Assembly: GCA_963712595.1 (NCBI GenBank)
Contig: CAVQIM010000004.1
Coordinates: forward strand, 186,001-250,000
Reading direction: 5' to 3'
DNA length: 64,000 bases
Source of the DNA: VRUE01 sp963712595
GTDB taxonomy: Bacteria > Actinomycetota > Thermoleophilia > Solirubrobacterales > 70-9
Of the stretch, positions 18,519 through 26,900 are shown piece after piece. The position numbers were made by a program, and so were the translations under genes. The first letter of the stretch is position 1; each line of letters begins with the position of its first letter. The notes below the pieces were generated by a model. That model was not told the DNA's origin. It was given only the letters and a program-made list of their open reading frames with translations, and made no database searches.

Positions 18519-19734
18519 CCCCGTTCGCATCGGGCTGCTGGGGCGCGGCACGGTCGGTGGTGCCTTGGCCGAGCTGATCGCCGACCGCGCCGACGCGGTC
18601 GAGGCGGCGACCGGTCGCCGTCCGGAGGTGTCCGGCGTCCTCACCAGGGAGGAGGGCGATTTCGGCGCGATCCTCGAGCGCTCGGATTTGATCGTCGAGC
18701 TGATCGGCGGCACCGACCCGGCGCGCCAGTTCGTGCTCGACGCGCTGCGAGCGAAACGCCCCGTCGTCACCGCGAACAAGCAGCTGCTCGCACAGCACGG
18801 CGAGGAGCTGTTCGACGTCGCCCGCGAGGCCGGGGTTCAGCTCCGCTTCGAGGCCGCCGTGGCCGGGGTGATCCCGATCGTGCGGGTGATCCAGGAGAGC
18901 TTCGGCGCCACCGAGATCGCCAAGGTCTTCGGCATCGTCAACGGCACCACCAACTTCATCCTCAGCGAGATGGCCGCAACCGGCGCCCCCTACGAGGATG
19001 CGCTGGCGCGCGCCAAGGAGCTGGGCTACGCCGAGGCGGACCCCTCCGACGACGTCAGCGGCGCGGATGCGGCAGCGAAGATGGCGATCCTCGCCCGGCT
19101 CGCCTTCCACACGCCGGTGACGCTGGGAGAGGTCGCCTACGAGGGCATCGAGCAGGTCGAACCGGACGATCTCGCCTACGCCAAGGAGCTGGGCCTCTCG
19201 CTGAAGCTGCTCGGGGTCGCCGAGCGCCGCGGCGGCGGCATCAGCGTCCGCGTCTTTCCCTGCTTCCTCTACGGCGGCCACCCCCTCTCGCCGGTCGAAG
19301 GTCCGTTCAATGCGGTGATGGTCGAGGCGCCGGAGATCACCGAGGTGACGATGTCCGGGCCAGGGGCGGGCGGTGTGCAGACCGCCTCGGCGGTACTCGG
19401 CGACGTGGTCTCGGTGCTCAGCGGCGATGCGCCCGTGCACGAGACCCGGGAGCGGCTGCCGATCGTCGCCGACGTCTCCTCGTCTTTCTACCTGCACCTG
19501 GCGGTTGCCGATCGCCCTGGGGTGCTCGCCCAGATCGCCCAGGTCCTCGGCGACGAAGACGTCTCGGTGAAGAGCGTCGTCCAGCGTGGAGTCGGCGAGG
19601 ATGCGAGCTTGGTGATGGTCGTCCACGAGTGCCTGGAGTCCAGATTCGCCGCCGCCCTGGAGGCGATCGACCAGCTCGACGTGTTGCGCTCTCCGCCGCG
19701 CTCGATCCGCGTGATCGAAGAGGAGTTCGTTTGA
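18511..19734 (+). CDS. hom: Homoserine dehydrogenase with C-terminal ACT domain
   Basis: A 407-residue enzyme that reduces aspartate semialdehyde to homoserine. The Rossmann motif GLLGRGTVGGALAE is at residues 8-21. The substrate region contains TANKQLLA, IVNGTTNFILSEM, AELGYAEADPSDDVSG-like sequence and the catalytic lysine near AAKMAILA. The C-terminal ACT domain (about residues 325-400, starting YLHLAVADRPGVLAQIAQVL) predicts feedback control by threonine. It overlaps lysA by 8 bases and thrC by a TTGA junction, so the three genes are translationally coupled. Confidence 0.93.
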   Translation: MSDPVRIGLLGRGTVGGALAELIADRADAVEAATGRRPEVSGVLTREEGDFGAILERSDLIVELIGGTDPARQFVLDALRAKRPVVTANKQLLAQHGEELFDVAREAGVQLRFEAAVAGVIPIVRVIQESFGATEIAKVFGIVNGTTNFILSEMAATGAPYEDALARAKELGYAEADPSDDVSGADAAAKMAILARLAFHTPVTLGEVAYEGIEQVEPDDLAYAKELGLSLKLLGVAERRGGGISVRVFPCFLYGGHPLSPVEGPFNAVMVEAPEITEVTMSGPGAGGVQTASAVLGDVVSVLSGDAPVHETRERLPIVADVSSSFYLHLAVADRPGVLAQIAQVLGDEDVSVKSVVQRGVGEDASLVMVVHECLESRFAAALEAIDQLDVLRSPPRSIRVIEEEFV

Positions 19735-20768
19735 GCCCCGCTCCCCTGGTCGAGCGATACAGGGAGCGGCTTTCGCTGGAGCCCGGCGACCCGGTGGTGA
19801 CGCTGAACGAGGGCTCGACCCCGCTGGTCGAGGCGCCGCGGCTCTCGGAGCGGCTCGGGGTGCGGGCCTACCTCAAGTTCGAGGGAGCGAACCCGACCGG
19901 GAGCTTCAAGGACCGCGGCATGACCGTAGCCGTCTCCCGGGCCAAGGGCAGGGGGGCGGAGGCGGTGATCTGCGCCTCGACCGGCAACACCGCCGCCAGC
20001 GCCGCGGCGTATGCCGCGCGGGCGGGCCTGCGCGGGGCGGTGATCGTCCCCGAGGGCAAGATCGCGATCGGCAAGCTCGCCCAGGCGCTGATGCACGGGG
20101 CGCGGGTCGTCGCCCTGCAGGGCAACTTCGACGACGCCCTGCGGATCGTCCGCGATCTCGCCCAGAAGCACCCGATCGAGCTGGTCAACTCGGTCAACCC
20201 GCACCGGATCGAAGGCCAGAAGACCGCGGCCTTCGAGGTGGTCGAGGAGCTGGGGGAGGCGCCCGGCGCGCTGGCTATCCCGGTCGGCAACGCCGGCAAC
20301 GTGACCGCCTACTGGCGCGGCTTCCAGGAGGCCGGCACGGCGCCGGTTCTCTACGGGTTCCAGGCAGAGGGCGCGGCCCCCCTGGTCCAGGGTGCGCCGG
20401 TGGCCAACCCCGAGACCGTCGCCTCGGCGATCCGGATCGGCAACCCCGCCCGCTGGGAGGAGGCGATGGCGGCCTTCACCGCCTCGCGCGGCCGGGTCGC
20501 CGCGGTCTCCGACGAGCAGATCCTCGACGCCTACCGTTGGCTTGCCGCCGGCGAGGGCGTCTTCTGCGAGCCTGCCTCCGCCGCCTCCGTTGCCGGCCTC
20601 CTCGCCCACGGCTTGCCCACGGTCGACGGCGCGGCCACACCCGAGTCGGTCGTCTGCGTGCTCACCGGCCACGGCCTCAAGGACCCCGACACGGCGCTCT
20701 CCAAAGCGCCGCCGGTGATCAACTGCGAGAACGACCTCAGCGCCGTCGAGCGCGCGGTGTTCGAGTAG
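19731..20768 (+). CDS. thrC: Threonine synthase
   Basis: A 345-residue PLP enzyme that turns phosphohomoserine into threonine. The start is TTG at 19731, which overlaps the hom stop (TTGA); the longer frame upstream lies within hom. The PLP lysine is K60 in PTGSFKDRG, and other motifs are CASTGNTAASAAAYAARAG, VGNAGNVTAYWRGF and CEPASAASVAGLL. The length fits the short bacterial class. The next gene of the pathway, thrB, is separated from it by a two-gene DUF4258/DUF2283 insert. Confidence 0.92.
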   Translation: MSPAPLVERYRERLSLEPGDPVVTLNEGSTPLVEAPRLSERLGVRAYLKFEGANPTGSFKDRGMTVAVSRAKGRGAEAVICASTGNTAASAAAYAARAGLRGAVIVPEGKIAIGKLAQALMHGARVVALQGNFDDALRIVRDLAQKHPIELVNSVNPHRIEGQKTAAFEVVEELGEAPGALAIPVGNAGNVTAYWRGFQEAGTAPVLYGFQAEGAAPLVQGAPVANPETVASAIRIGNPARWEEAMAAFTASRGRVAAVSDEQILDAYRWLAAGEGVFCEPASAASVAGLLAHGLPTVDGAATPESVVCVLTGHGLKDPDTALSKAPPVINCENDLSAVERAVFE

Positions 20769-20811
20769 TTCCTTTGCACAAGGGAGAGAGATTTCTCCGT
20801 CGCGCCCTTGA

Positions 20812-21033
20812 GTGGGTGTGCGACTCACGAGACACGCCAAGAATCGAGCTCGCGGATTTGGGATAAGTCGGGCCGAGGCTGAAGCAGTAATCCGCGAACC
20901 GACGGACGTCGGTTTCGATGAGGCCGGCAAGCACAAGTACTACGGCGTAATAGGGGGCGTTCCCATCTGCATCGTGGTTGCGCTTGACGAACCCGATCTG
21001 ATCGTCACCATCTACGACAGGAGACGCTGGTGA
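20812..21033 (+). CDS. DUF4258 domain protein (toxin-like fold)
   Basis: A 73-residue protein (RLTRHAKNRARGFGISRAEAEAVI, then YYGVIGGVPICIVVALDEPD and a TIYDRRRW end) with the DUF4258 pattern. This family is distantly related to RelE/BrnT-type toxins, but many members pair with DUF2283 proteins and are not proven toxins. A GTG start at 20812 or 20818 is possible. The stop overlaps the next gene by 4 bases (GTGA). It lies within the threonine operon, between thrC and thrB. Confidence 0.75.
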   Translation: MGVRLTRHAKNRARGFGISRAEAEAVIREPTDVGFDEAGKHKYYGVIGGVPICIVVALDEPDLIVTIYDRRRW

Positions 21034-21320
21034 AAGCCGACTACGACAGCGAGGCAGACGCCCTTTCGATCGTTTTGGCGCGGTTCGGGCGATACGACCG
21101 CCAGGAGGCGGTGGATGAGGACAACTGCCACGTCGGAATCGTCGGCGGGCGCCCCGTCGACATAGAGCTCCTCTATCCGTCGCGGCATCTCGATTTGCTC
21201 CAAACGGCCGCGGATCATTACGGGCTCGATGGCACAGCCCTCTATGCCATTGCCAAAGCGGCCCTCGCAGCCCCGGATCGTCTGGTGACCATGGACCTAT
21301 CCAAGTCCTTGGTCGCCTGA
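21030..21320 (+). CDS. DUF2283 domain protein
   Basis: A 96-residue protein beginning MKADYDSEADALSIVLAR, the DUF2283 hallmark, with DIELLYPSRHLD further on. AGGAG lies 6-7 bases before the GTG start. It overlaps the DUF4258 gene and the two are a recurrent pair in bacterial genomes, possibly an antitoxin/toxin-like module. The pair sits between thrC and thrB, 26 bases before thrB. It has its own ribosome sites but no clear promoter, so it may be co-transcribed with the threonine genes. Confidence 0.72.
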   Translation: MKADYDSEADALSIVLARFGRYDRQEAVDEDNCHVGIVGGRPVDIELLYPSRHLDLLQTAADHYGLDGTALYAIAKAALAAPDRLVTMDLSKSLVA

Positions 21321-21346
21321 TCCGCGCCACGGTGTAAAACCCTGCG

Positions 21347-22228
21347 GTGACCGCACGCCGCCGGCTTGTTCGCGTCCCTGCCTCATCGGCCAATCTCGGC
21401 CCCGGTTACGACGTGCTGGCGGCGGCCGTCTCGCTCTTTCTCGAGCTGGAGGTGGAGGAGACGGGCGAGTTCTCGCTCGATCCCGGTGGGTTGGACGTCT
21501 CGACCGGCCGCGACAACCTGATCGTGCGGGCCTTCGAGAGCCTTCACCCTGCCGACGGCATCGCCTTTCGCCTGCGCAGCGAGATCCCGCTCGCGCGCGG
21601 GCTCGGCTCCAGCGCGGCGGCGATCGTCGCCGGCCTCCACGCCGCCGACCATCTCTTCGAGCTGGCGCTGTCGAAGGAGGAGATGCTGGTCCGCGCCAGC
21701 GAGTTGGAGGGCCACCCCGACAACGTCGCCGCGGCGATCTACGGGGGCTTCGTGATCTGCGGCGAGGGGGAGGGGGGGAAGCCGAGCGCCGCCCGCTTCG
21801 AACCTCCCGGCGGCCTCGAGGGTGTCGCGGTGATCCCGGCCGAGGAGGTCTCCACCGAGCGCGCTCGCGCGGCGATCCCCGATCGGGTGCCGCTTGCCGA
21901 CGCCGTCGCAAACGTCGCCGCCGCTTCGCGGCTTGTCCTGGGCCTGCAGCGCGCCGACCTCGATCTCGTCGCCGCCGGCCTCGCCGATCGCATCCACCAG
22001 CCTCACCGTCGCGACCTCTACTCCCGCTCGATGGAGCTCGTCGACGACGCTGCCCAGCTTGGCGCCCTCGGCGCGACGATCTCAGGCGCAGGCCCGACGG
22101 TTCTGGTTTGGACCACCTGGCAGGAGGCGGGCAAGGTCGCCGAGGCCCTCGAAGGCCGCTGCGCCGGCTGGGCCGAGGTGCGCCGGCTCCCCTTCAGCCC
22201 GCACGGGGCCGACGTTCCCGAGCTGTAG
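21347..22228 (+). CDS. thrB: Homoserine kinase
   Basis: A 293-residue GHMP-family kinase that phosphorylates homoserine for threonine synthase. Motif 1 is VPASSANLGPGYDVLAAA near the N-terminus. The ATP-binding motif is PLARGLGSSAAAIVAGL (around residue 80), and motif 3 is ISGAGPTVLVW. The start is GTG. The gene completes the lysA-hom-thrC-thrB pathway set. The gap from thrC holds the DUF4258/DUF2283 pair, so its expression may depend on read-through of that insert. Confidence 0.92.
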   Translation: MTARRRLVRVPASSANLGPGYDVLAAAVSLFLELEVEETGEFSLDPGGLDVSTGRDNLIVRAFESLHPADGIAFRLRSEIPLARGLGSSAAAIVAGLHAADHLFELALSKEEMLVRASELEGHPDNVAAAIYGGFVICGEGEGGKPSAARFEPPGGLEGVAVIPAEEVSTERARAAIPDRVPLADAVANVAAASRLVLGLQRADLDLVAAGLADRIHQPHRRDLYSRSMELVDDAAQLGALGATISGAGPTVLVWTTWQEAGKVAEALEGRCAGWAEVRRLPFSPHGADVPEL

Positions 22229-22264
22229 CCCCCGAGGCGCCCCGCATGCGGTTACGATCCCGGC

Positions 22265-23317
22265 GTGGCAGCAAGGTTGAGGCTGATCGCCGCGCTGGCG
22301 AGCGCAGTTGCACTTCTGATCGCTCCCGCGAGTTCGCAGGCAACGCTGGCCTTCACTCGCAACCCGTTCAACCCGGTGGTCTTCGCCGCCAACGACGACG
22401 GTTCGCAGGCGCACCGGCTCGGGCCGGGATCGAGCCCCCGGGTTTCGCCAAACGGCCAGATCGTCGCCCTGTTCCATCAAGGCAAGGGACGTGCGGCGCA
22501 GCCCGAGCTGATCCTGGCGCCGGCGGACGGCAGCGCGCCGCTGAGCAGCCTGGCGACCGGCTGGCGCGAACCCTTCACCTTCGCCTGGTCGCCCGACTCG
22601 GCGTCGATAGCGGCGGTGCTCGGCCCCGAACTCGGTTCCAAGCGGCTCGTCGTGATCGACGTGGTCAGCGGAGCGCAGCGGACGATCGCGCGCGGCTTCT
22701 TCAGCGGTGTCAGCTTCGCGCCGGATGGGACCGAGCTCGTCTACGGCAGGGCGGCAAGCGAAAGCTTCCCTCCGCGCAGCGACGTCTACCGGTTCGACAT
22801 CCCGATTGGTCAGACGCTCCGCGCCCCCGAGCCGGTTCGCCTGACCAGGGATCAGCGCTCGTCCAGCCCTCTCTGGGGACCTGACGAAACGATCGTCTTC
22901 GTCAAGCACCTGGGCGAAAAGCGGCGGAAGTACGGGCCTAAGAACGACCTCTTCCTGATGGGCCCCGGCGGCGAACACGTCAAGCGGCTGACCCATACCA
23001 AAGTCGGTCCGCTCCTCTCGGGCCTGAGCCCGACCGAGTGGTCGGCCAACGGCCAGCGCCTGCTCGCTGAGTTCGGCGGCCAGGACACGACCTACGCCGT
23101 CACGGTGAATCCGCGGACGGGGGCGGAAAGGACGCTGACCAGGGAACGCGAGGTCGGCTTCGTCGGCACCGCCCTGTCGAAGGACGGCCGCACCGTTCTC
23201 GGCAGCCTCGGCGGCTTCGAACCGGGCCCCGGCCACAAGGTGGTCAGCATTCCCTACACCGGCGGCAAGCCAACGGTGTTGGCCAACAACGCCTCCGAAC
23301 CAGATTGGAGTCGATGA
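22265..23317 (+). CDS. Secreted TolB/PD40-type beta-propeller protein
   Basis: A 350-residue protein with a GTG start and a signal peptide (AALASAVALLIAPASSQA). It contains repeated PD40-like blades (FAANDDGSQAHRLGPGSSPRVSPNGQ, FTFAWSPDSASIAAVL, GVSFAPDGTELVYG). Such propellers mediate protein contacts outside the membrane. It is 36 bases after thrB but probably unrelated to it. It overlaps nothing and precedes a cupin by one base. No enzymatic motif is seen. Confidence 0.75.
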   Translation: MAARLRLIAALASAVALLIAPASSQATLAFTRNPFNPVVFAANDDGSQAHRLGPGSSPRVSPNGQIVALFHQGKGRAAQPELILAPADGSAPLSSLATGWREPFTFAWSPDSASIAAVLGPELGSKRLVVIDVVSGAQRTIARGFFSGVSFAPDGTELVYGRAASESFPPRSDVYRFDIPIGQTLRAPEPVRLTRDQRSSSPLWGPDETIVFVKHLGEKRRKYGPKNDLFLMGPGGEHVKRLTHTKVGPLLSGLSPTEWSANGQRLLAEFGGQDTTYAVTVNPRTGAERTLTREREVGFVGTALSKDGRTVLGSLGGFEPGPGHKVVSIPYTGGKPTVLANNASEPDWSR

Positions 23318-23318
23318 G

Positions 23319-23693
23319 ATGGCCGGCGGCTACACCATCAAGCATCGCGACGAGTTCGACTCGATGGAGGGGTCGGGCGACTCGACCTGGCGCCTTGCCC
23401 GCAAGGCGCTGGGCACCTCTGCCTTCGGCTTCAACCTGGTCGAAATCGATCCCGGCGGCGAGATCCCCGAGCACGATGAGGCGCAGAGCGGCCAGCATGA
23501 GCTCTACGTCGTGCTCGAAGGGGACGCGGTCCTGCGGATCGCCGGCGAGAACCATCCAGCCCCGGCCGGGACCTTCGCCTCGATCGAGCCGTCGGTAAGC
23601 CGCACGATTCTCAATCGCTCCGATGCGCCCGTAACCGCCCTCCTGATCGGCGTCCACCCAGCGGGCGAGTTCGAGCCCTCCAGCTGGGCCTAG
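23319..23693 (+). CDS. Small cupin-domain protein
   Basis: A 124-residue single-domain cupin. The first motif region reads NLVEIDPGGEIPEHDEAQSGQHELYVVLEG, with metal-type histidines at HDEAQ and QHE and a glutamate at HELYVV. The second region is AGTFASIEPSVSRTILNRS, where the usual histidine is less clear. It may bind a metal and a small ligand. Its stop codon (TAG, 23691-23693) is the first triplet of the left arm of repeat B3. It is probably co-transcribed with the propeller gene. Confidence 0.75.
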   Translation: MAGGYTIKHRDEFDSMEGSGDSTWRLARKALGTSAFGFNLVEIDPGGEIPEHDEAQSGQHELYVVLEGDAVLRIAGENHPAPAGTFASIEPSVSRTILNRSDAPVTALLIGVHPAGEFEPSSWA

Positions 23694-23857
23694 GAGGGAT
23701 TGGCGAAACCCCCGCACGCGTCCAGCGGCGGCGGACACGGCGCGGTGCGGCGTCCTCGGTCGCCCGAATAGCGCTGCTATTCGGGCTCCTTGCGTCCTTG
23801 CTCCGCTTGGTCCGGCGCTCGCTGGCCCGCGCACCCGGGTTTCGCCAATCTCTCCTA
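23691..23857. repeat. B-type element, copy B3 (inverted orientation, long arms)
   Basis: Outer arms 23691-23711 and 23837-23857 pair at 20 of 21 positions, the exception being a possible G-U pair. Inner arm sequence pairs imperfectly on to about 23738 and 23809. On the minus strand the core (23739-23808) reads AAGCGGAGCAAGGACGC...GCGACCGAGGACGCCG, as in B1 and B2, but the inner hairpin is a different perfect one, CCCGAATAGC/GCTATTCGGG. The hairpin thus changed on both sides. It lies between cupin and gltB genes on the same strand. Confidence 0.8.
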
Positions 23858-23925
23858 GCCGGCGGATTTTCGGACGCTATTTGCAGGAAAACGCGGATTC
23901 GCGCCGATAGCGGTTCGGCGGCCCC

Positions 23926-23931
23926 TATAAT
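23926..23931 (+). promoter_or_regulatory. Candidate -10 box upstream of gltB
   Basis: A TATAAT hexamer 61 bases upstream of the gltB start, in a GC-rich context where such a match is rare. No convincing -35 box is seen 17 bases before it. The ribosome site is GGGAGG about 5 bases before ATG. The spacing leaves a leader of about 55 nt with no evident riboswitch. Confidence 0.4.
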
Positions 23932-23991
23932 TCTGCGACCGTCAACCCGTCGCGCGCCCGCTCGAAGAAGGCGTGGAAACCGGGAGGTCAG

Positions 23992-26900
23992 ATGTCAGAT
24001 ACCCAGTCCCGTGAGCTTCACGGCGAGGGCGCACCCCTCCGCTACTCGCCAGAGCGTGCCTACCGGCCGCTCGTCTCGCCACCCAGCGTCGAGGACAAGG
24101 ACGCCTGCGCGATCTACGCCTCCGTGCGCAAGGATGCGACGCCGAGCCACGCCCCGATCGAGCTGGCGATCCCGGCCCTGCAGAAGATGCTCCACCGCGC
24201 CGGCAACGTCGACGGCGAGGGCGACGGCTGCGGGCTGCTGCTCGACCTGCCGCGCAAGATCTGGGCCGAGGACGTCCGCTCCGGCGGCCACGACCCTTCG
24301 CTCACCCTCGACGACGCCTTTGCCGTCGCCCACGTCTTCATCGAGCGCTCCCAGGACCGGGCGAAGATCCAGCACGACGCGCGTGAGCTGCTCGGCCAGG
24401 GCGGCTTCCGCATCCTCGCCGAGCGGGTCGGCGTCGTCGACTCGCCCGCGCTGGGCCCGACCGCGCGCGAGGAGGAGCCCCACTTCTGGCAGCTCGCAGG
24501 CCTCGTCGCCGACGCCTCGCGCCGCGATCGCGTCCTCTTCGACCTGCTGATCGAGCTCGAGCAGCGCCTCGGCGTCCACGTCCCCTCCTTCTCGGCGACG
24601 ACCTGCGTCTACAAGGTGATGGGCGCGCCGAAGATCCTCGGCGAGTACTACCCAGACCTGCGCGACGAGCGCTTCGAGACGATTGGCTGCTTCGGCCACA
24701 ACCGCTACTCGACCAACACCTGGCCCTCGTTCAAGCGCGTGCAGCCCTTCTCGGTGCTCGGCCACAACGGCGAGATCAACACGATCGCCCAGCTGCGCCA
24801 GGAGGCGAAAATGATCGGCGTGCCGATCCAGCCCGGCGGTTCGGACTCGCAGGACCTCAACCGCACGATCGACACCCTGGTCAGCCGCGACGGCCTCACT
24901 CTCGCCGAGGCAATGGAGATGGTGGTGCCGCCGATCGTCGAGGAGATCCGCTCGATGCCCTCCGAGCTGCACCGCTTCTACATGTACCTGCACCAGGCGA
25001 TGGGTCCGTTCGCACAGGGGCCGGTGGCGCTGATCTCCCGCCACTCCGGCGAATGCGTCTTCTCCTCCGACGCCCTCGGGCTGCGGCCGCTGTGGCAGGT
25101 CGAGACCACCGACGACTACGTCTTCAGCTCCGAGCCGGGGGTCGTTCCGGTCAGCGCGATGGTTTCCGAGCCGAAGCCGCTCGCTCCCGGCGAGAAGGCG
25201 CTGGTGATCATCGACCGCGACCGCAAACGCTCGACCCTGCACCCGCACGCCGAGATGCTGCGCATCGTCCGCGAGAGCTGGCTGCGCCGCAACGGCGCCG
25301 AGGACGCTGCGCCCTACGACCGCGCCCTGGAGACCGGCGGTCCGCTCGAGGGCGACGAGGTTCCCGGCTACTCAGATGCCGGGCCCGAGGAGCCGGTCAA
25401 GGTCTCGGATCGCGTTCTCGCCGGCTTCGGCTGGCAGCGCGACGACGTCAAACTCGTCCAGCAGATGGCGTCCAACGGCTCCGAGCCGGTCGGCTCGCTG
25501 GGCTACGACGGGCCCCTTGCCGCCCTCTCGCCCGAGCGGCAGAACCTCGCGGACTACTTCAAGGAGACGGTCGCCGTCGTCACCAACCCGGCGATCGATC
25601 GCGAACGGGAGATGGAGCACTTCTCCACTCGCACGGTCTTCGGCCGCCGTCCCTCGATCGACGCCGCGGGCGAGGACACCGGCACCGTCGAGACAGCCTT
25701 CCCGGTGATTCTCGGTGGCCATCACGGCTTGGCGCCGCTCTCCGACAGGACCTACCGCAAGATCGCCCGTGAGCACAACACTTACCTGCTGGAGGACCTC
25801 TGGGAGGAGTTCCGCGGCCGTGCCGACGCCCTCGACATCTCGCTGCTCGAGTCCGAGACGACGCGGGGGGCGATCGAGCGGATCAAGCAGGAAGCGGTGA
25901 AGAAAGTCCGCGACGGGGCCGAGCTGCTGGTGCTCACCGACCGCACCGTCTACGACGCCGACCGTCGCTACCTCGATTCGCACCTGGCGACGTCCGCCGT
26001 CGACCAGGCGCTGAAGGGGTTCAAGGTCGAGCCGGGCGAAGAGAACCTGCGCCGTCGTTGCGGCATCGTCTTGCGCTCCGCCGCGATCCGCAACGTCCAC
26101 GACACGATGCTGGCGCTCGGCCTCGGCGCCGACGGGGTCTGCCCGTACACGATGGTCGAGGTGGTCTGCGTCGAGGACTACGAGAGCGACGTCTCCAACC
26201 TCTGCGACGCGCTCGAGAAGGGGATCGAGAAAGTGATCTCGACGATCGGGATCCACGAGGTGCGCGGCTACGCTCGCCAGTTCTCCTCGATCGGCGTCAA
26301 GCCCGAGCTGGCGGAGATCTTCATGACCGAGGCCTTCGCGGCGTCGGAGGCGGGTGGGGTCGGCTTCACCTCTCTCGACGAGGACACCAACGAGCGGGCG
26401 CGCATCCTCGCCGGCGACGAAGAGGCAAAACCGGCAAAGACCTTCCGCTTCTACCCCAAGGTCTACAAGGCGGCGATCGCCACCGCCAACGGCTCGGGCT
26501 CCTATGCGGACTACTCCGAGAAGGTGCGTGAGCTGGAGCAGCAGAGCCCGATCTCGATGCGCCACATCATGGGACTGAAGGGTGACCGGGAGCCCCTGAA
26601 GGACGCCAGCGTCGTCGACGCCGGCGTCGGCCGCCACGACTACCCGGTGGTGATCTCCTCGATGAGCTTCGGCTCCCAGTCCGAGCCCGCCTTCCGCGCC
26701 TACGCCGAGGCGGCGAAGGCGATCAACGTCCTCTGCGTCAACGGCGAGGGTGGCGAGATCCGCGACATGTACGGGCACTACCGCAAATGGCGCGGCCAGC
26801 AGGTCGCCTCGGGCCGCTTCGGCGTCTCGGCGGAGATGCTCAACTCCTCCTACCTGGCGGAGATCAAGATTGGCCAGGGTGCGAAGCCCGGCGAGGGCGG

